A stretch of DNA of 64,000 bases from Symbiodinium natans (lineage: Eukaryota; Sar; Dinophyceae; Suessiales; Symbiodiniaceae): positions 273,001 through 337,000 of the forward strand of contig CAJNDS010000713.1 of assembly GCA_905221605.1 (NCBI GenBank). The letters are read 5' to 3'. The translations under genes and the position numbers were made by a program. A model generated the notes under the pieces. It saw only the letters and a program-made list of their open reading frames with translations, searched no databases and was not told the DNA's origin. Positions 1 through 10,791 of the stretch are shown here, one piece after another. Position 1 is the stretch's first letter, and the number at the start of each line of letters is the position of its first letter.

Positions 1-1380
1 GGCTGCACAGCAGGCGCTGCTTGTCGATTCGGTCACGAGCACCACTCTTGTCCAGACTCACAGCTAAGGTAGGCCCCAGAGCATGGTCCTGTCCAAACTC
101 TTTTCTATGGCATTTTCGCGCACACTTCATCTGCCGGGAGTTGCAAACTTCACCGCTCGCCTGTCTTTGCTGTCTTTGGCGCGTTCGTCCTACTGCTCAT
201 GGCAGAAGCAAGCCTTCTTCGTGCACGGAAAAGGGATTCGACCTTCTTCTAGCGCTTCACCCTCAAGGAGTCGACAATCGTCCAGACCTGTCATGGCATT
301 ATCTTCTTCAAAGGTGACAGTCGGCGTGCTGTTTTGTTCTGCGCGCCTATGCATGTCGCAGCTTTTTGTTTACGTCTGATGCCAACAGCTGGGCTCTATG
401 CCTGCCTGAGGAGCACCAGATAAGCTTGTCTACACCCCTCAGTTTGGAATTTTGTCGGGGTCCTACACGCGCCTCAATGTCTCCGCAAGCACGAGGCTTT
501 TCGAGAGGCCCCCAAAAGGGTAGAGATTGACCTCGGACGTCGTTTGTGTCGACTTGTGGGCCCAGACAGATTCGGAATGCTCTCAGCTGGATCTGTTTCT
601 TCCTTGAGCCCTTGTCCGAAGCGTAATTCTGTTCATGAGGCCCACATAGAAGTAAGGTCGAATGTTAATATAGTCAAGTGTGAGCACACCAAGAATCTTC
701 GTCCTAAGCTATAATACTCATAGAATACGAATAGCATGAGCGAAGTTAGTGCGTTCATTCGTTCTTTCAATGGCATTCATGCGCCCTTCGTCGCACTCGT
801 CCTTATAATCTAATTCGTTCAATTATTTACTTCTCTTATTATCAGGCGTTATGATTGTAATCTGAATAAGGCTAGAGAGGTAAAAGGAGAAAACCATAAC
901 ACTTCTATTATGTTTGACTTGACAATGCTAAATGTGACGCCCGGTTCATTTATCAGCTACATCCCTCTTCTCTCGATCCAATATCGAGGTCAGAGCATTC
1001 ATGCCTGTCATTCACTGGTTGACTTCTATTTTCCAAGGTCAACTATTCACGCTTGGGGTTGACATGGGGCGTTTGCCTCTCTCACCCAACCAGTTCTTTC
1101 TAGTGGTTACAAACTAACTTACAAAGAACGCGTGAAGTGCGTTGAAACCGCATGAAACGCGTGAACCAGAAGCCGAGGATGGACTGGAATTAATAATAAC
1201 AAAAGAGACATGAAGACAAAGTGAATGTGCGAGTGAAAAATATGAGTTTCTGAGCGCCAAAGAAGGATCTTCGTGAAAAGAACGGTAATCTTCGAGTAGC
1301 ACGAATCCGTGAAGAAGCCCTATACCTCCGCCCCCTAAAGCCCCAAACCCTACTCGTAGTTCACCTAAACCCTGCAATCT
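1..1380. other. no supported gene; mixed-composition sequence
   Basis: Only short overlapping open frames are seen and none resembles a known family. About 650-1300 is noticeably AT-richer than the rest of the window, and the block runs into the first telomere-like array near 1380. I see no RNA gene, tandem array or conserved exon here. Confidence 0.5.
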
Positions 1381-1740
1381 GCAACCTAAACCCTAATCCC
1401 TGAACCCTGAACCCTAACCCTAAACCCTAAACTCTAAACCCTAAAATACTAAACCCTCAACCCTAAACCCTAAACCCTGAACCCTGAACCCTGAACCCTA
1501 AACCCTAAACCCCAGCCCTACATCATGTCCAAGGGTGGGGCAGAAACCGAGGCCCGCGATCGCTGCGCGAAGGCTGCCACAGACCACAGCAAGTCCTCTC
1601 CGGCGCGGCTGAGATCATGGGAGAAAAGGGTTGAAACCCTAAACTTTAAACCCTAAACCCTAAACCCTAAACCCTAAACCCGCACCCTAAACCCTAAACC
1701 CTAAACCTTAAACCCTAAACCCTAAACCCTAAACCCCCAG
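1381..1740 (-). repeat. telomere-like CCCTAAA arrays around a short island
   Basis: Degenerate CCCTAAA/CCCTGAA 7-mers run from about 1381 to 1510 and again from about 1633 to 1737, separated by a unique island (1516-1629). CCCTAAA is the C-strand of the plant/alveolate-type telomere repeat. The units vary and unique DNA lies on both sides, so these are interstitial arrays, not a chromosome end. Confidence 0.9.
1516..1629 (+). CDS. candidate exon (orphan), 38 codons
   Basis: The unique island between two telomere-like arrays reads open on the plus strand for exactly 38 codons. It lies between a CCCCAG acceptor and a GG|GT donor. The product begins PYIMSKGGAETEARDR and is hydrophilic and charged. 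I do not recognise the protein. The exon call rests on the open frame, codon bias and flanking splice-like dinucleotides. Confidence 0.4.
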
Positions 1741-2023
1741 AACAGGCTTTATGATATTCAGAGTCGAGGGAACCCTAAACCCTCAACCCCAAACCCCTTA
1801 CACCCAGAAGCCTTGAAGGTTTCTGCTGTTTAGATTTGAGGGTAAACGACTTCCTCTTGAGCAAGAGAAGCAAAACGCGGTTAGGCTCCAACCAAAAAGG
1901 CCCCTCAATAGGGTTTAGGGTTTAGGGGCTTAGGGGGAAGGCCTCTGAAAAACCTCAAAACCTGGGAGGTTTCGTGGCTCGCACAGGGTTGGGCCGGCCG
2001 CTCCAGAACACTGCTCGGCTGGT

Positions 2024-2068
2024 CGTAGGGAATGAGGGAGTTAGGGCCTAAGTCCCTCATTCCCTACG
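2024..2068. repeat. perfect 16-bp inverted repeat (hairpin)
   Basis: The arms at 2024-2039 and 2053-2068 are exact reverse complements (CGTAGGGAATGAGGGA) around a 13-base loop. This could be a MITE core or terminus; a related stretch with CTCATTCCCTC occurs near 21445. It is not followed by a T-tract, so a terminator call is unsupported. Confidence 0.8.
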
Positions 2069-2203
2069 AAGAATAGGGGGACACTGCAGCGTGTGCTTCT
2101 ATGGCAGGCGGAAGGAGCAGGCCAGGAGAGCCCCGAACCAGGACTCGGCAAGCGTTTTTCAGCGGGCGGGAACTCGGAAGGCCTCATACCAGGGGAAGGG
2201 GAT

Positions 2204-2310
2204 CCTAAACCCTAAGCCCTAAACCCCCAAGAACCCTCAACCCCTCGACCCCTCGACCCCCTCAACCCCCTCAACCCCCTCAACCCCCTCAACCCCCTCA
2301 ACCCCTCACC
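2204..2310 (-). repeat. CCCTCAA/CCCTAAA-type array
   Basis: A short, homogenised run of CCCCTCAAC units follows a few CCCTAAA copies. It appears to be a diverged telomere-like array expanded as its own minisatellite. Confidence 0.75.
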
Positions 2311-3004
2311 ATGGACCCTTGAGCACTCCTCGGGGGAGATCAGGGACTCCTCCTCATCTCCAGGAGCATCCTTATCGAGGTGCTGGTAATATGGCGGGTG
2401 CCTTCATAATAAGGACAGGGCTTTCAGGGGGCAATAAGAAAATAAGGGAACCACAGCACGGGCCTGAATAGTTAGAACAGGGATTTGGGTGGAGGCATCT
2501 CATAATGTAGGTATATGGGGACCGCAAGGGAAAACTACTAGCCATTACTCCGACCCCAAATACAGTGTCTGCGGTTTAGGCTTGAAAGGGTCGGGACTGT
2601 GTGGTTTAGGGTTTTCGGGTTTAGTTTTGGGCTTTTGGAGTTTTGGATTTCGGGGTTTAGGGTTCAAGGTTTTCGGGCCGTAGGGCTTTTGTGTCTCAGA
2701 GCTTTGTCTGTCTCGCAAAGTTCAGCCGGAAGAGCGGTTGACTTTGTGCATCGATTCGGCAACCTAAAGCTGCGAGTGCAGGGCACGTCGTGTTACAGAG
2801 CTCGAAGTGTGATAGAGATAGAGAGGACTTCCCATACCCCGCAAGCAAAGTGACCCGAACTCATGAACCTCCCGGAATTCTCGGCCCTGCTGCCTCGTGT
2901 GAAGACACAAAGGCAGACGGGCCCAATGCGTCCGCCGATGTCGGCGCAGGCTCGGAACTCTTCTCCAGCTCCAACTGGCCAGAGCAAGCAACTTAGGGCT
3001 GGGG

Positions 3005-3096
3005 CTGGGATGTTCCCCCATATACTAACAGTGCTTCGGCTTAGTAGGGATTCTACTCGGATAATCCCTACTAAGGACTGCTAGTAGAAGGGGAAC
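3005..3096. mobile_element. MITE family A, copy 1 (degraded right end)
   Basis: The left terminal inverted repeat CTGGGATGTTCCCCC and the inner inverted pair TAGTAGGGATT / AATCCCTACTA are clear. The right end breaks off into telomere-like sequence after AAGGGGAAC. No target duplication can be read. Confidence 0.8.
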
Positions 3097-4435
3097 CCTA
3101 AATCTTAAACCCTAAACCCCTAAACCCTAAACCCTACACCCCTAAACCCCACACCCTAAACCCTGAACCTACCCAGAACCTCCAACCCCCCCCCCCAAAA
3201 AAAAAAAAAAAGGTCTGCAACGGGGCCATGGCTGCCTCGGAGAGTTGAGACAGCAACAGGGCCAGCTCCGGTGGGCCCAGTCTCTCCAATCTGCTTGCCC
3301 TCGTCGGGCAGCGGCTGAGGGTGTGTTGGGGCTCTTTTTCTGTAGGGCCCTAAATTATTGGAATAAGGCTTTTGGGCGGGCTAGTATAGTAAAAAATAAA
3401 TACGGACCAATAGGGGAATGCCATTAGTGATTCTTCTGACCCTTACAGTGCACTCCGCGCCCTCTCTCTCCGGAAATCTCCGAGAGACAACCTCTTGTTT
3501 CCAGCCCCTCATCCCCGAAGCCCTGAAACCCTGAACCCTGCAAAACCCAAACCTGGGCCCGTAGAACCTGAACGTGCCTTAAAACCCAAGCTGAACCCTG
3601 CAAGCCTACAACCCTCCAGAAATACTTACCCGATACACCTTCATTCCAGTAATTCCGGACATGCCTAACACACCCACTTGCACATTCATGTACGCATACT
3701 TGCTTGCACCCGACAAAAGCCGTACTGAAGCAACAAATGAACCTGCAACTTACTGTTGCTTAGTAGGGAATTGGGGAAGGAGGTACCCTACAGACTCCCT
3801 TTAAGGGTATATATCGGGTCCCTGCTAACCAACTGTAAGGCAAGAAGGTGAGCTGTCTGAAGTCACGAGAGCCTTTCTGTCGCAGCTGCCTGCAGCCCAT
3901 GGCCCAAGCCTTGACTGCATCGACAAATCGTTCGGGTCAGCGAAAGGCAAGGGCGTAGGGTCGTATAGGGCTTTGTCGGGCTTCGGGTCGAGGTTTGTAG
4001 CGGTTGTTCTGGATTGCGTGAAAGAAAGACTATTGTAAGATTGTTGGAGTTGCTTTGTGTTTTGTAGGTCTGAAAGCTTTGATTTATTAGACTGGTTGAG
4101 AATCTGAGGTTGGTCTGAGGCCGAGACAGGAGAAGTCGGGGGGCCCTCCTCCTTCCTGCGCACTTGCATGGGGGGGGGGCAAAATTTACGAGGGCGCTTA
4201 TGCCCTTGAAAGCATCCCCCAACGGACGCAGTAGCCCCTGGCCTCACTGTCATATGCCTCAGAACCAGGAACTGTTGGCCTCAAGGTTCTTCATGTGTGG
4301 ATGTAGTGCACAGGGCCTCCCACAAATGTTGCGCCCGGGACCCGGTCGACCAAAATGCCAGACAACGGCAGTGCGGCAGAGCGGGTGCCTTGCGTCTTCG
4401 GCGCTTCGCATCTTACCAGGGTCTGTGTGGTCTCA
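3097..4435. other. repeat-rich stretch, no supported gene
   Basis: Telomere-like CCCTAAA at 3098-3170 is followed by a C-run plus A-run near 3186-3210. After that comes unique sequence with only overlapping frames. A 142-codon minus-strand frame (3825-4253) is low-complexity and resembles nothing I know. Confidence 0.5.
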
Positions 4436-4700
4436 GGGTTTAGGGTTGTGGGGTTTGGGGTGTTGGGTGTTAGGGTGTTAGGGCGTTAGGGCGTTAGGGT
4501 GTCAGGGTGCTAGGGTGTCAGGGTGTCAGGGTGTCAGGGTGTCAGGGTGTCAGGGTGTCAGGGTGTCAGGGTGTTAGGGTTTAGGGTTTTGGGGTGTGGG
4601 GTGACAGGGTGCTAGGGTGTCAGGGTGTCAGGGTGTCAGGGTGTTAGGGTGTCAGGGTTTAGGGTTTAGGGTTTAGGGTGTTAGGGTGTAGGGTGTTAGG
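4436..4700 (+). repeat. telomere-like array with an 8-bp GTGTCAGG variant
   Basis: TTTAGGG and TGTTAGGG units grade into a run of about a dozen 8-bp GTGTCAGG units (roughly 4500-4570 and 4618-4660) and then back to TTTAGGG. The variant has spread as a block, which points to local slippage or unequal exchange. Confidence 0.85.
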
Positions 4701-5039
4701 GTTTTTTCGGGCTTGTAGATATTGGTTGGCATTCGACTCCGGGCTCCTGGAGGATGGTCTGGAACATCGACGGAGCTGCGTACTGGCTTGGCACCTGTTG
4801 CTTAGGGCTTTGGGTTTCGGGTTTTGGGTTTCGGGTTTAGGGTTTGGGGTTTGGGGTTTAGGGTTTCGGGTTTCGGGTTTCTGTTTCGGGGCCGCGGGGT
4901 GCTGGGCCCCGAGAGAAAGAAAGTGCAGAGCGAGGGGGTTCGCACCCAAAACCCCCCTCCTGGGCCTCAGCGCCTGTCTTGGGTCTCGAGGATGGTCCAC
5001 CGAAACCCCCTGAACCCCAACCATCGGCATCTACCAACT

Positions 5040-5095
5040 TGTGGATGTTCCCCCTTATGCTAACAGTTCTTGGTAGGGATTGTAGTACAACGGAG
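5040..5095. mobile_element. MITE family A, copy 2 (one end only)
   Basis: Only the left half is present: GGATGTTCCCCCTTATGCTA followed by the inner TAGGGATTGTAGTAC. The right terminal repeat is missing. This is a truncated family A element. Confidence 0.7.
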
Positions 5096-5459
5096 TCTTG
5101 GTTGAGTAATCGTTCCATGCTCAAAACTTGATCGGTCTATGCTCAAAAGTTGGTCATGGAATTTCTCTGAGGCTTTGCTTCTTGGCCAAAGTGCTTAGCC
5201 TTTTCTAGAACTCACTCTGTTCAGTTGTCCTTGATCGTCTCTCGATGCAGTTCGATCAAGCTTGGGATTAGAGCGCTGACGATTCGAGAACCTTAGTTTG
5301 TGTTGCGATAGATACTTCTCAAAGATCTGAATCTCAAAGCGTTTACCTAGCCCGAAATCATACTGTGTGACTTCGGCCAAATGCCTTGGTTGGATGAGAG
5401 GGTTGAGGGCTCAGGTTTTAGGATTGGGGTCGAGAATCTGGGGCACGATCGAGCCTGGC

Positions 5460-5512
5460 AGATGTCTGAGATCCGCAGCAGCCTGCCCAAGCCGGTTGAC
5501 CAGAAAGGCAGA
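5460..5512 (-). CDS. candidate exon (orphan)
   Basis: On the minus strand the frame LVNRLGQAAADLRHLP is open, with GC-rich third positions. It ends at CCAG|GC, the non-canonical donor type used by the recognised genes here. It sits about 70 bp from MITE A copy 3. Family unknown. Confidence 0.3.
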
Positions 5513-5581
5513 CGACCCCCCGGCCCTCCCCATTGGAAGGCCATGCTTCGAACCCTCCACGCTCTGAAAGGATGTGATGGG

Positions 5582-5686
5582 TAAGGATGTTCCCCCTCAT
5601 CCGAACAGTCCTTCATAATAGGGAGTACAATAGGGGGTTACTATGATCCCTATGAAGGACTGGTAGTATAAGGGGGAACATCCCAA
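5582..5686. mobile_element. MITE family A, copy 3
   Basis: The element runs from TAAGGATGTTCCCCC to GGGGGAACATCCCAA, with the inner inverted pair CAGTCCTTCATA / TATGAAGGACTG. The flanking octamers GTGATGGG (5574-5581) and GTAATGGG (5687-5694) match at 7 of 8 bases, consistent with an 8-bp target-site duplication. It has no coding capacity. Confidence 0.85.
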
Positions 5687-6158
5687 GTAATGGGAATTAA
5701 GCTCAGGGCACAGCGGCCGCATTGCGACGGGCCCCCCCCCCGATTCTTGCCCGATCTTGAGGGTGCCAACTCCGAATCTCGGGGCACTTTTTCATCCTAG
5801 ACCCCATATTCAGGCCAAAACCAAAAAAACGGTCAGTTCTCAAAAGCATGGGCCCCGTTGGGCCCCGTTGAGGGTACCCGGAATACAAATGCTGTCCCGA
5901 CAACCGGCCATACGAACCAAAATCTCGGCCTGCTCCGCTGGGTCGGGCCAGGAAGGCCCACGGAAAGCTGCGCGCTGCCCACGCCGCCCAAGTCCGCGCG
6001 CAGTCCCTGTGCCCAGAGTTTCTGAGCTTGAGAGTTTGCGCGTGTCTTTATCGGATCGCGCCAGTTGCGGACTCCGAAGGGATCAGGGAAAAGGGGGCTA
6101 CAGAGGCCCGAGAACCTGCGTCAACTTGATCATCCTAAACCCGAACTAAACCCTATGC

Positions 6159-6238
6159 CTCCATGGCAGAGTGCGTACGGGTGAGCCAGCGCAGGAGCTT
6201 GAAGGGGTTGAAGCAGAACTGCGTCACGACCTGGTCAT
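6159..6238 (-). CDS. candidate exon (orphan), 26 codons
   Basis: This minus-strand exon is bounded by TTTGCAG at the acceptor and GAG|GC at the donor. It encodes an aromatic, basic stretch containing QFCFNPFKLLRWLTRTHS, with strongly GC-biased third positions. Its length (2 + 26 codons) fits a clean intron phase. I do not recognise the protein. Confidence 0.45.
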
Positions 6239-7209
6239 CTGCAAAGGGCAACTGCCAAACACCCGCACACGCAGCCGCTCTCTCACTGAGACCCCCGATT
6301 CGCGTCGAGTCGGTGCACATCCCATCTCCCGCATGGCCTCAACATCTAGACCCGCTTCAAGCACCAGGCGCCTGAGCGAAGTTCAGTGCGGAAGGCTCAG
6401 GGTTGAAAGGCATGTCTTGGGTGGCCAATGGTCGCACCACGATCGGCAGTGGACAAAAGGAGGGCTCAGGCACCAGGCTCATGAAACGAGTTAAACCCCT
6501 GAACCGTCAGGCTTCCACTGAAGCCCAAGATGGCTGAAAGCAGCCGAAAGTGACCTGAACCCTAAACCCTAAACCCTCAACCCCGCACCTTACATCGCTG
6601 GGGCATCTGAGCACAAGGCACTTTCTCGAGGAGGACCTTTGTTGCCACCTTCACTCACAGGGGGGGTTTCCTTGGGTAGGTGCGGCGGCCTGTCAAACAT
6701 GCGCGCGCACGCCACGCCAAAGAAAATCTCCAGTTGAAGCTGAGAGCAGAAATCGCCCAGAAAAACCCAACAGGCCTCGACATGCCCTACCCCCACTCTA
6801 CATACTCTACATACTCTACATACCCCCCCCCCCCCTCGACATGCCACCGTCTGCACAAGCTGAGGCACTCAATGCTTTGCTCTACTGAGGCACCAGTCTG
6901 GCCCAAGCGCCTCCTCGTTCCATCCCCGCCACGTGGGGCCTCGCACGGCGCACGTGGCCCAGGATTATTGAAGAATATTCCTTAAAAATCACCTAAAAAA
7001 ATGAAAATTCAGTTCCATTCGTCCTAAATTCATAACAAGAATAGTTTAAGAATCACAATTGTTATAGCAATAGTGGTAGTTCAATAACAGTTGAAAATCT
7101 AAAGGAGTTCCTTGAAGACGGCTACAGCAGGTAGGGTAACCATGTAGCGATTCACTTCTGACTCTACGATTGACTACGCATGGAACTTCAAGTGTCGCAA
7201 GTGGGCGTG

Positions 7210-7315
7210 TTGGGATGTTCCCCCTTTACTAACAGCCCTTAATTAACAGGGACTGCAAAGGGGGGGGGTACTATATTCCGGGTTAAGGACTGTTAGTATA
7301 AGGGGGAACATCCCA
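7210..7315. mobile_element. MITE family A, copy 4
   Basis: Both terminal inverted repeats (TTGGGATGTTCCCCC / GGGGGAACATCCCA) and the inner ACTAACAG / CTGTTAGT pair are clear, around a short core with a G-run. The flanking octamers do not match convincingly. Confidence 0.85.
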
Positions 7316-7437
7316 CAGTACGTGGCACGAAGTGCCAAAGGTTTAAGGCTAAACCCTAACCCGAACACCAAAAACCCCAAACCTTAAACCCAAAAACCAA
7401 AAAACCCTACACCCTAAACCCTAAACCCTTGTGACAG

Positions 7438-7519
7438 GAAACTGTCTGGCAGCCCAGCGAGGGCGACCCGGCGGATGCCCGCAGCGCGCAGGCGTCCTGT
7501 CTCGGCCTTGGTTCCAAGA
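7438..7519 (+). CDS. candidate exon (orphan), 27 codons
   Basis: An island between telomere-like repeats begins after GACAG and ends near AAGA|GC. The plus-strand frame reads ETVWQPSEGDPADARSAQAS and is GC3-rich. Family unknown. Confidence 0.4.
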
Positions 7520-8447
7520 GCCTTGACCCTGGGGTTTCCGAGGGTTTAGGGCTCAGGGTTTAGGGTTTAGGGTGCAGGGTTTAGGGATGAGGGTGGAGGG
7601 GGTAGCCCTAGTTTGCAGGGTCCCTCTAAGGGGATACGAGGGAGACCCCCTATTGCGGGAACTACCCACCAGATGACCAGTCATGGCGCAGAGCCCCATG
7701 TTCGGGAGCATTTTGCGCTGACGGGTGATGTGAAGCATCCACTCGCGGCTGCAATGTGCGGTTCAGGGCGAGTCTCAGAGTGCTGACTGTAGAGGGCTTC
7801 AGGGCGAGCGTGCAAACCGAGATGCCTGAAGAAGCTCGGCCACACTGCCTGAGTTTGCAATTGTGGAACCTACATTAGAAGTCGAGATCCTCTGGCAAAT
7901 AGGCTCCTGTTTTGGGGGGTGTTGCGGCTTGAGTGATGATGGCCCAGGGCAGCATGGTTGCCTTTGTGGGTGGCGCCACCACGGGGTTGCCCAAAGAAGG
8001 ACATTTTTTCACACGCTTCCACGCACATCTGAAGTAAGCTAAGACATGCCCAGACGTGCAATGTAGTTTCTCACTCATCAAGGCTCCAGTCTTCACTTCC
8101 ACCACATGTCTCAGCGACAGGGATGCTTACGGATTATGATCATAATATGCTCTACACTACGTGAAAGCCGGAGACATCTCGACACTTTGGACCCTCAAAC
8201 CCTTAGTTCCCTGGCCCTATCCGTCCCGCAAACTGACATGCGGACTATGCGGTTCTTTCTGCTTCCTCTAGAGAGAGATAATGGTGGTCATGTTCGGAAT
8301 TTCAGTTCGACTGGTTCCATAGATTGAAACCTATCTTCAAAACCTATATGGCACAAGCAAATGCACGATCCTTTCGCAATAGATCACTCCATCGTGTACC
8401 CGTGTGATCCACCTTGAGTTGTTTGGAAAGTCGTTGACTCATGCTCA

Positions 8448-8550
8448 TAGGGGATGTTCCCCCCTTATACCTTGATAGGGATTCGAGTACCCCCCCCCCC
8501 CTAGGATAATTCCCTATTCAGGACTGTTAGTCAAAGGGGGAACATCCCAA
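8448..8550. mobile_element. MITE family A, copy 5
   Basis: Terminal repeats GGGATGTTCCCCCC / GGGGGAACATCCCAA enclose TAGGGATT / AATTCCCTA around a C-run. The flanking octamers CATGCTCA (8440-8447) and CATGCTCC (8551-8558) agree at 7 of 8 bases, again an 8-bp duplication. Confidence 0.85.
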
Positions 8551-9169
8551 CATGCTCCGTCTGTATAGTCGCCCACCGGCCCACGGGAGGCCCACCTCAC
8601 CCCCCCCCCCCCCCCTCGAAGTTTAGGGTTTAGGGTTTAGGGTTTAGGGTTTAAGGTTTGGGGTTTAGGGTTCCCAGGTCATTTGCTTTGGCGGTCAATT
8701 ACCTTTTCTCCGCAAGGTGTAATACTTCTTCTGGGTGCGTAATTTTTGTTGATGCCTCACACCCGTCCTTGTCATCTATAACACTAAGCCTTATAACCGC
8801 AACTCCAACACCTAAAGCCCACATTATTTGCTTCAATCCCCAAAGAGGTCGCGAAGAGGGCTCAGCAAGGGTTTGGAGAGGGGCTATGGCCTAGATTGCT
8901 TTGCCTTTTGGGCTGTGTAGGGTTTAGGGTTTAGCCTTTCGGGCTCAGGGTTCATGAGGTTTACATCGTTGCCCAATACCCTGGCTGAAAAGAGTTTAAA
9001 CTCTTCTTCTTGTCGCGGGGTTTGGAATACCCAAAAAGCTTAACGTTCACCAATTAGGGTGCAGGGGGGCTTAAGGCTTCGGTTGCAGGGTCCAAGGTTC
9101 CAGTCCTTACTGGCTTGAGGCAAGGGGCCGTACAGCAGGAGGCCTCGCTCCTCGGGGTGTTGAGGTTCA

Positions 9170-9292
9170 TTAGGGTTTAGGTTTAGGGTTTAGGGTTTAG
9201 GGTTTAGGGTTTAGGGTTTAGGGTTTAGGGTTTAGGGTTTAGGGTTTAGGGTTTAGGGTTTAGGGTTTAGGGTTTAGGGTTTAGGGTCTTAG
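9170..9292 (+). repeat. near-perfect TTTAGGG array
   Basis: About 16 consecutive TTTAGGG units with almost no variation. This is one of the two most homogeneous telomere-like blocks in the window, so it is probably young. Confidence 0.95.
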
Positions 9293-9540
9293 GGCCTTAG
9301 AAGGTGTAGAGTTTCCTGACCTCTTTGCTTGAGGGACTCCTCAAGTGGTCAGGTTTGAGCCGTTTTAAGGCTTCCTCTCTTTCATGACCCACGTCGCACT
9401 TGGGACTTAGACTTTAAATTTAGGTCCCGCCCGGCAAGAGCTGACGGCTCAAGACAAGGGGTCCTGTCGTTCTTTGATGTCGTTGCCACCGACTAGGAGC
9501 ATCTCGGTGGCTCCAGCCTGGGGGGGGGGCAAGTGGTTGT

Positions 9541-9635
9541 TTGGGGATTTCCGAAAATGGGGGGTACCCGTTTTGGGTGTCCCATTTAGGGGATTCTAGT
9601 CTATTTGGGGTATCAAAGGGGCACCCGTTTGTTTC
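9541..9635. mobile_element. MITE family B, copy a
   Basis: It shows the family B order: a GGGGATTTCCGAAAATGG head, GGGTACCC, TTTAGGGGATTCTAGTCTATTTGGGG core, then GGGGCACCC. The right terminal repeat is degraded. Confidence 0.75.
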
Positions 9636-9761
9636 AGGCCCAGGGGCCTACAGGCGCAGGCTAGAACTTGAAATGCAAGGTCGCCGCAGTTTAGAGCTGC
9701 AGGGTAGGGCTAGAACGCAGACGATGCTTTTTGTGGGCAACATGCGCGGGGCAAGGGGCTT

Positions 9762-9900
9762 TCAGCTGCAGTCGGACAGTCGTGTGGCCTCGGTCAGCAT
9801 CTGCAGCGTTTGTTGAAATTCCTCGTCCGTGGACAGGCGCGACACCGGCACGTGCGGAACGGGCCTGTAGCCTCGCAAACCGCACATGCTTGGGGCTGGC
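9762..9900 (-). CDS. candidate terminal exon (orphan)
   Basis: After a CCGCAG acceptor, the minus-strand frame contains MCGLRGYRPVPHVPVSRLS and then DEEFQQTLQMLTEATRLSDC before a TGA stop. The amphipathic C-terminal helix and codon bias look genuine. This is probably the last exon of an unidentified gene. Confidence 0.45.
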
Positions 9901-10033
9901 CTGCGGCTTGAAGGCATGTTGAGAAATGCGGGTGCCTTCTTTGCACGAGCCTCTTAAGGTACTCTCAAGCTACTTTCTGCAACGGCCGTACCAGCCCCAC
10001 GAGGTTCCCAAAGAGCCCTTATATCATTCTTGA

Positions 10034-10131
10034 CCCCAAACCCTAAACCCTAAACCCTCAACCCTCAACCCTCAACCCTAAACCCTAAACCCTAAACCCT
10101 AAACCCTTAACCCTTAAACCCTAAACCCTAA
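10034..10131 (-). repeat. CCCTAAA array
   Basis: CCCTAAA/CCCTCAA units face the TTTAGGG array at 10236-10362, leaving a roughly 100-bp island that contains a candidate exon. Confidence 0.9.
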
Positions 10132-10159
10132 CGCCACTCTCCACAAACGGGGCACCTGC

Positions 10160-10211
10160 CTGCAGCTGACAGGCTGCGCGATGTGGCGGCAACTTCTTGG
10201 AAGTGATCCAC
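10160..10211 (-). CDS. candidate exon between opposed telomere-like arrays
   Basis: The 52-bp minus-strand exon runs from CTGTCCCAG to GCAG|GC and encodes VDHFQEVAATSRSLSAA. Both flanking introns would consist largely of telomere-like repeats. Family unknown. Confidence 0.45.
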
Positions 10212-10235
10212 CTGGGACAGAACACACCCTTTTTG

Positions 10236-10362
10236 GGGGGTTTAGGGTTTAGGGTTTAGGGTTTAGGGTTTGGGGTTTGGGGTTTAGGGTTTAAGGTTTA
10301 GGGTTTAGGGTTTAGGGTTTAGGGTTTAGGGTTTAGGGTTTAGGGTTTAGGGTTTAGGGTTG
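10236..10362 (+). repeat. TTTAGGG array
   Basis: About 17 TTTAGGG units with a few TTTGGGG variants, opposite in orientation to the array at 10034-10131. Confidence 0.92.
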
Positions 10363-10377
10363 CGCGAGGGTTTAGGG

Positions 10378-10448
10378 TCCTTATTATAAGGGGATCCTAC
10401 TATTTGGGGTCTGTTATGGGGGTCCCCTATTCTCGTAAACCCATATAT
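10378..10448. mobile_element. MITE family B, copy b (right half)
   Basis: It retains TTATTATAAGGGGATCCTACTATTTGGGG-type core sequence and the right end TATTCTCGTAAACCC. The left end is replaced by telomere-like repeats. Confidence 0.7.
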
Positions 10449-10649
10449 TTCAAGAGGGTTGGGACCTTGCGACCGGCCACTGTATCAGCAACGTGCCCAT
10501 TTCCTCTTCGCAATTCCCTCAGCACATCAAGTCCAACAACCCAACAAAAAACAAAAGTAGCCTGTCACAACACTAAGTTCTCTAAACGCCACATACGAAT
10601 TCGAAGACGAAAGGCCGAAAAATGAAGAGCCAAAAAAGCAGTAGTGTGC

Positions 10650-10791
10650 GCACGCGTCGAGCTTCTTCTCGAGTTGCTTGCACCTTTTCGTGAATGTTCA
10701 CAGGGTTCGAGTTGCGGACGTTCTTTGTGTGCTTCACGCTGCGAGCTCGCTCAGCCGCAAGAAGCGCGATCATAGCCTCTTCCTCCAGCCC
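10650..10791 (-). CDS. candidate exon, charged helical
   Basis: After CGGGGCAG the minus strand is open and encodes a charged, helix-forming segment that includes LLAAERARSVKHTKNVRNS and then HEKVQATREEARRVR. It ends at C|GC. Coding bias is good; no family is recognised. Confidence 0.4.

Noticed and set aside
1381-1740. A chromosome end or subtelomere
   Set aside because: The repeat occurs dozens of times in both orientations across all 64 kb, in degenerate short runs and inside introns, so it marks interstitial repeats, not a telomere.
9170-9292. CRISPR-like array
   Set aside because: Unit length is 7 bp with no spacers; plain tandem telomere-type repeat.
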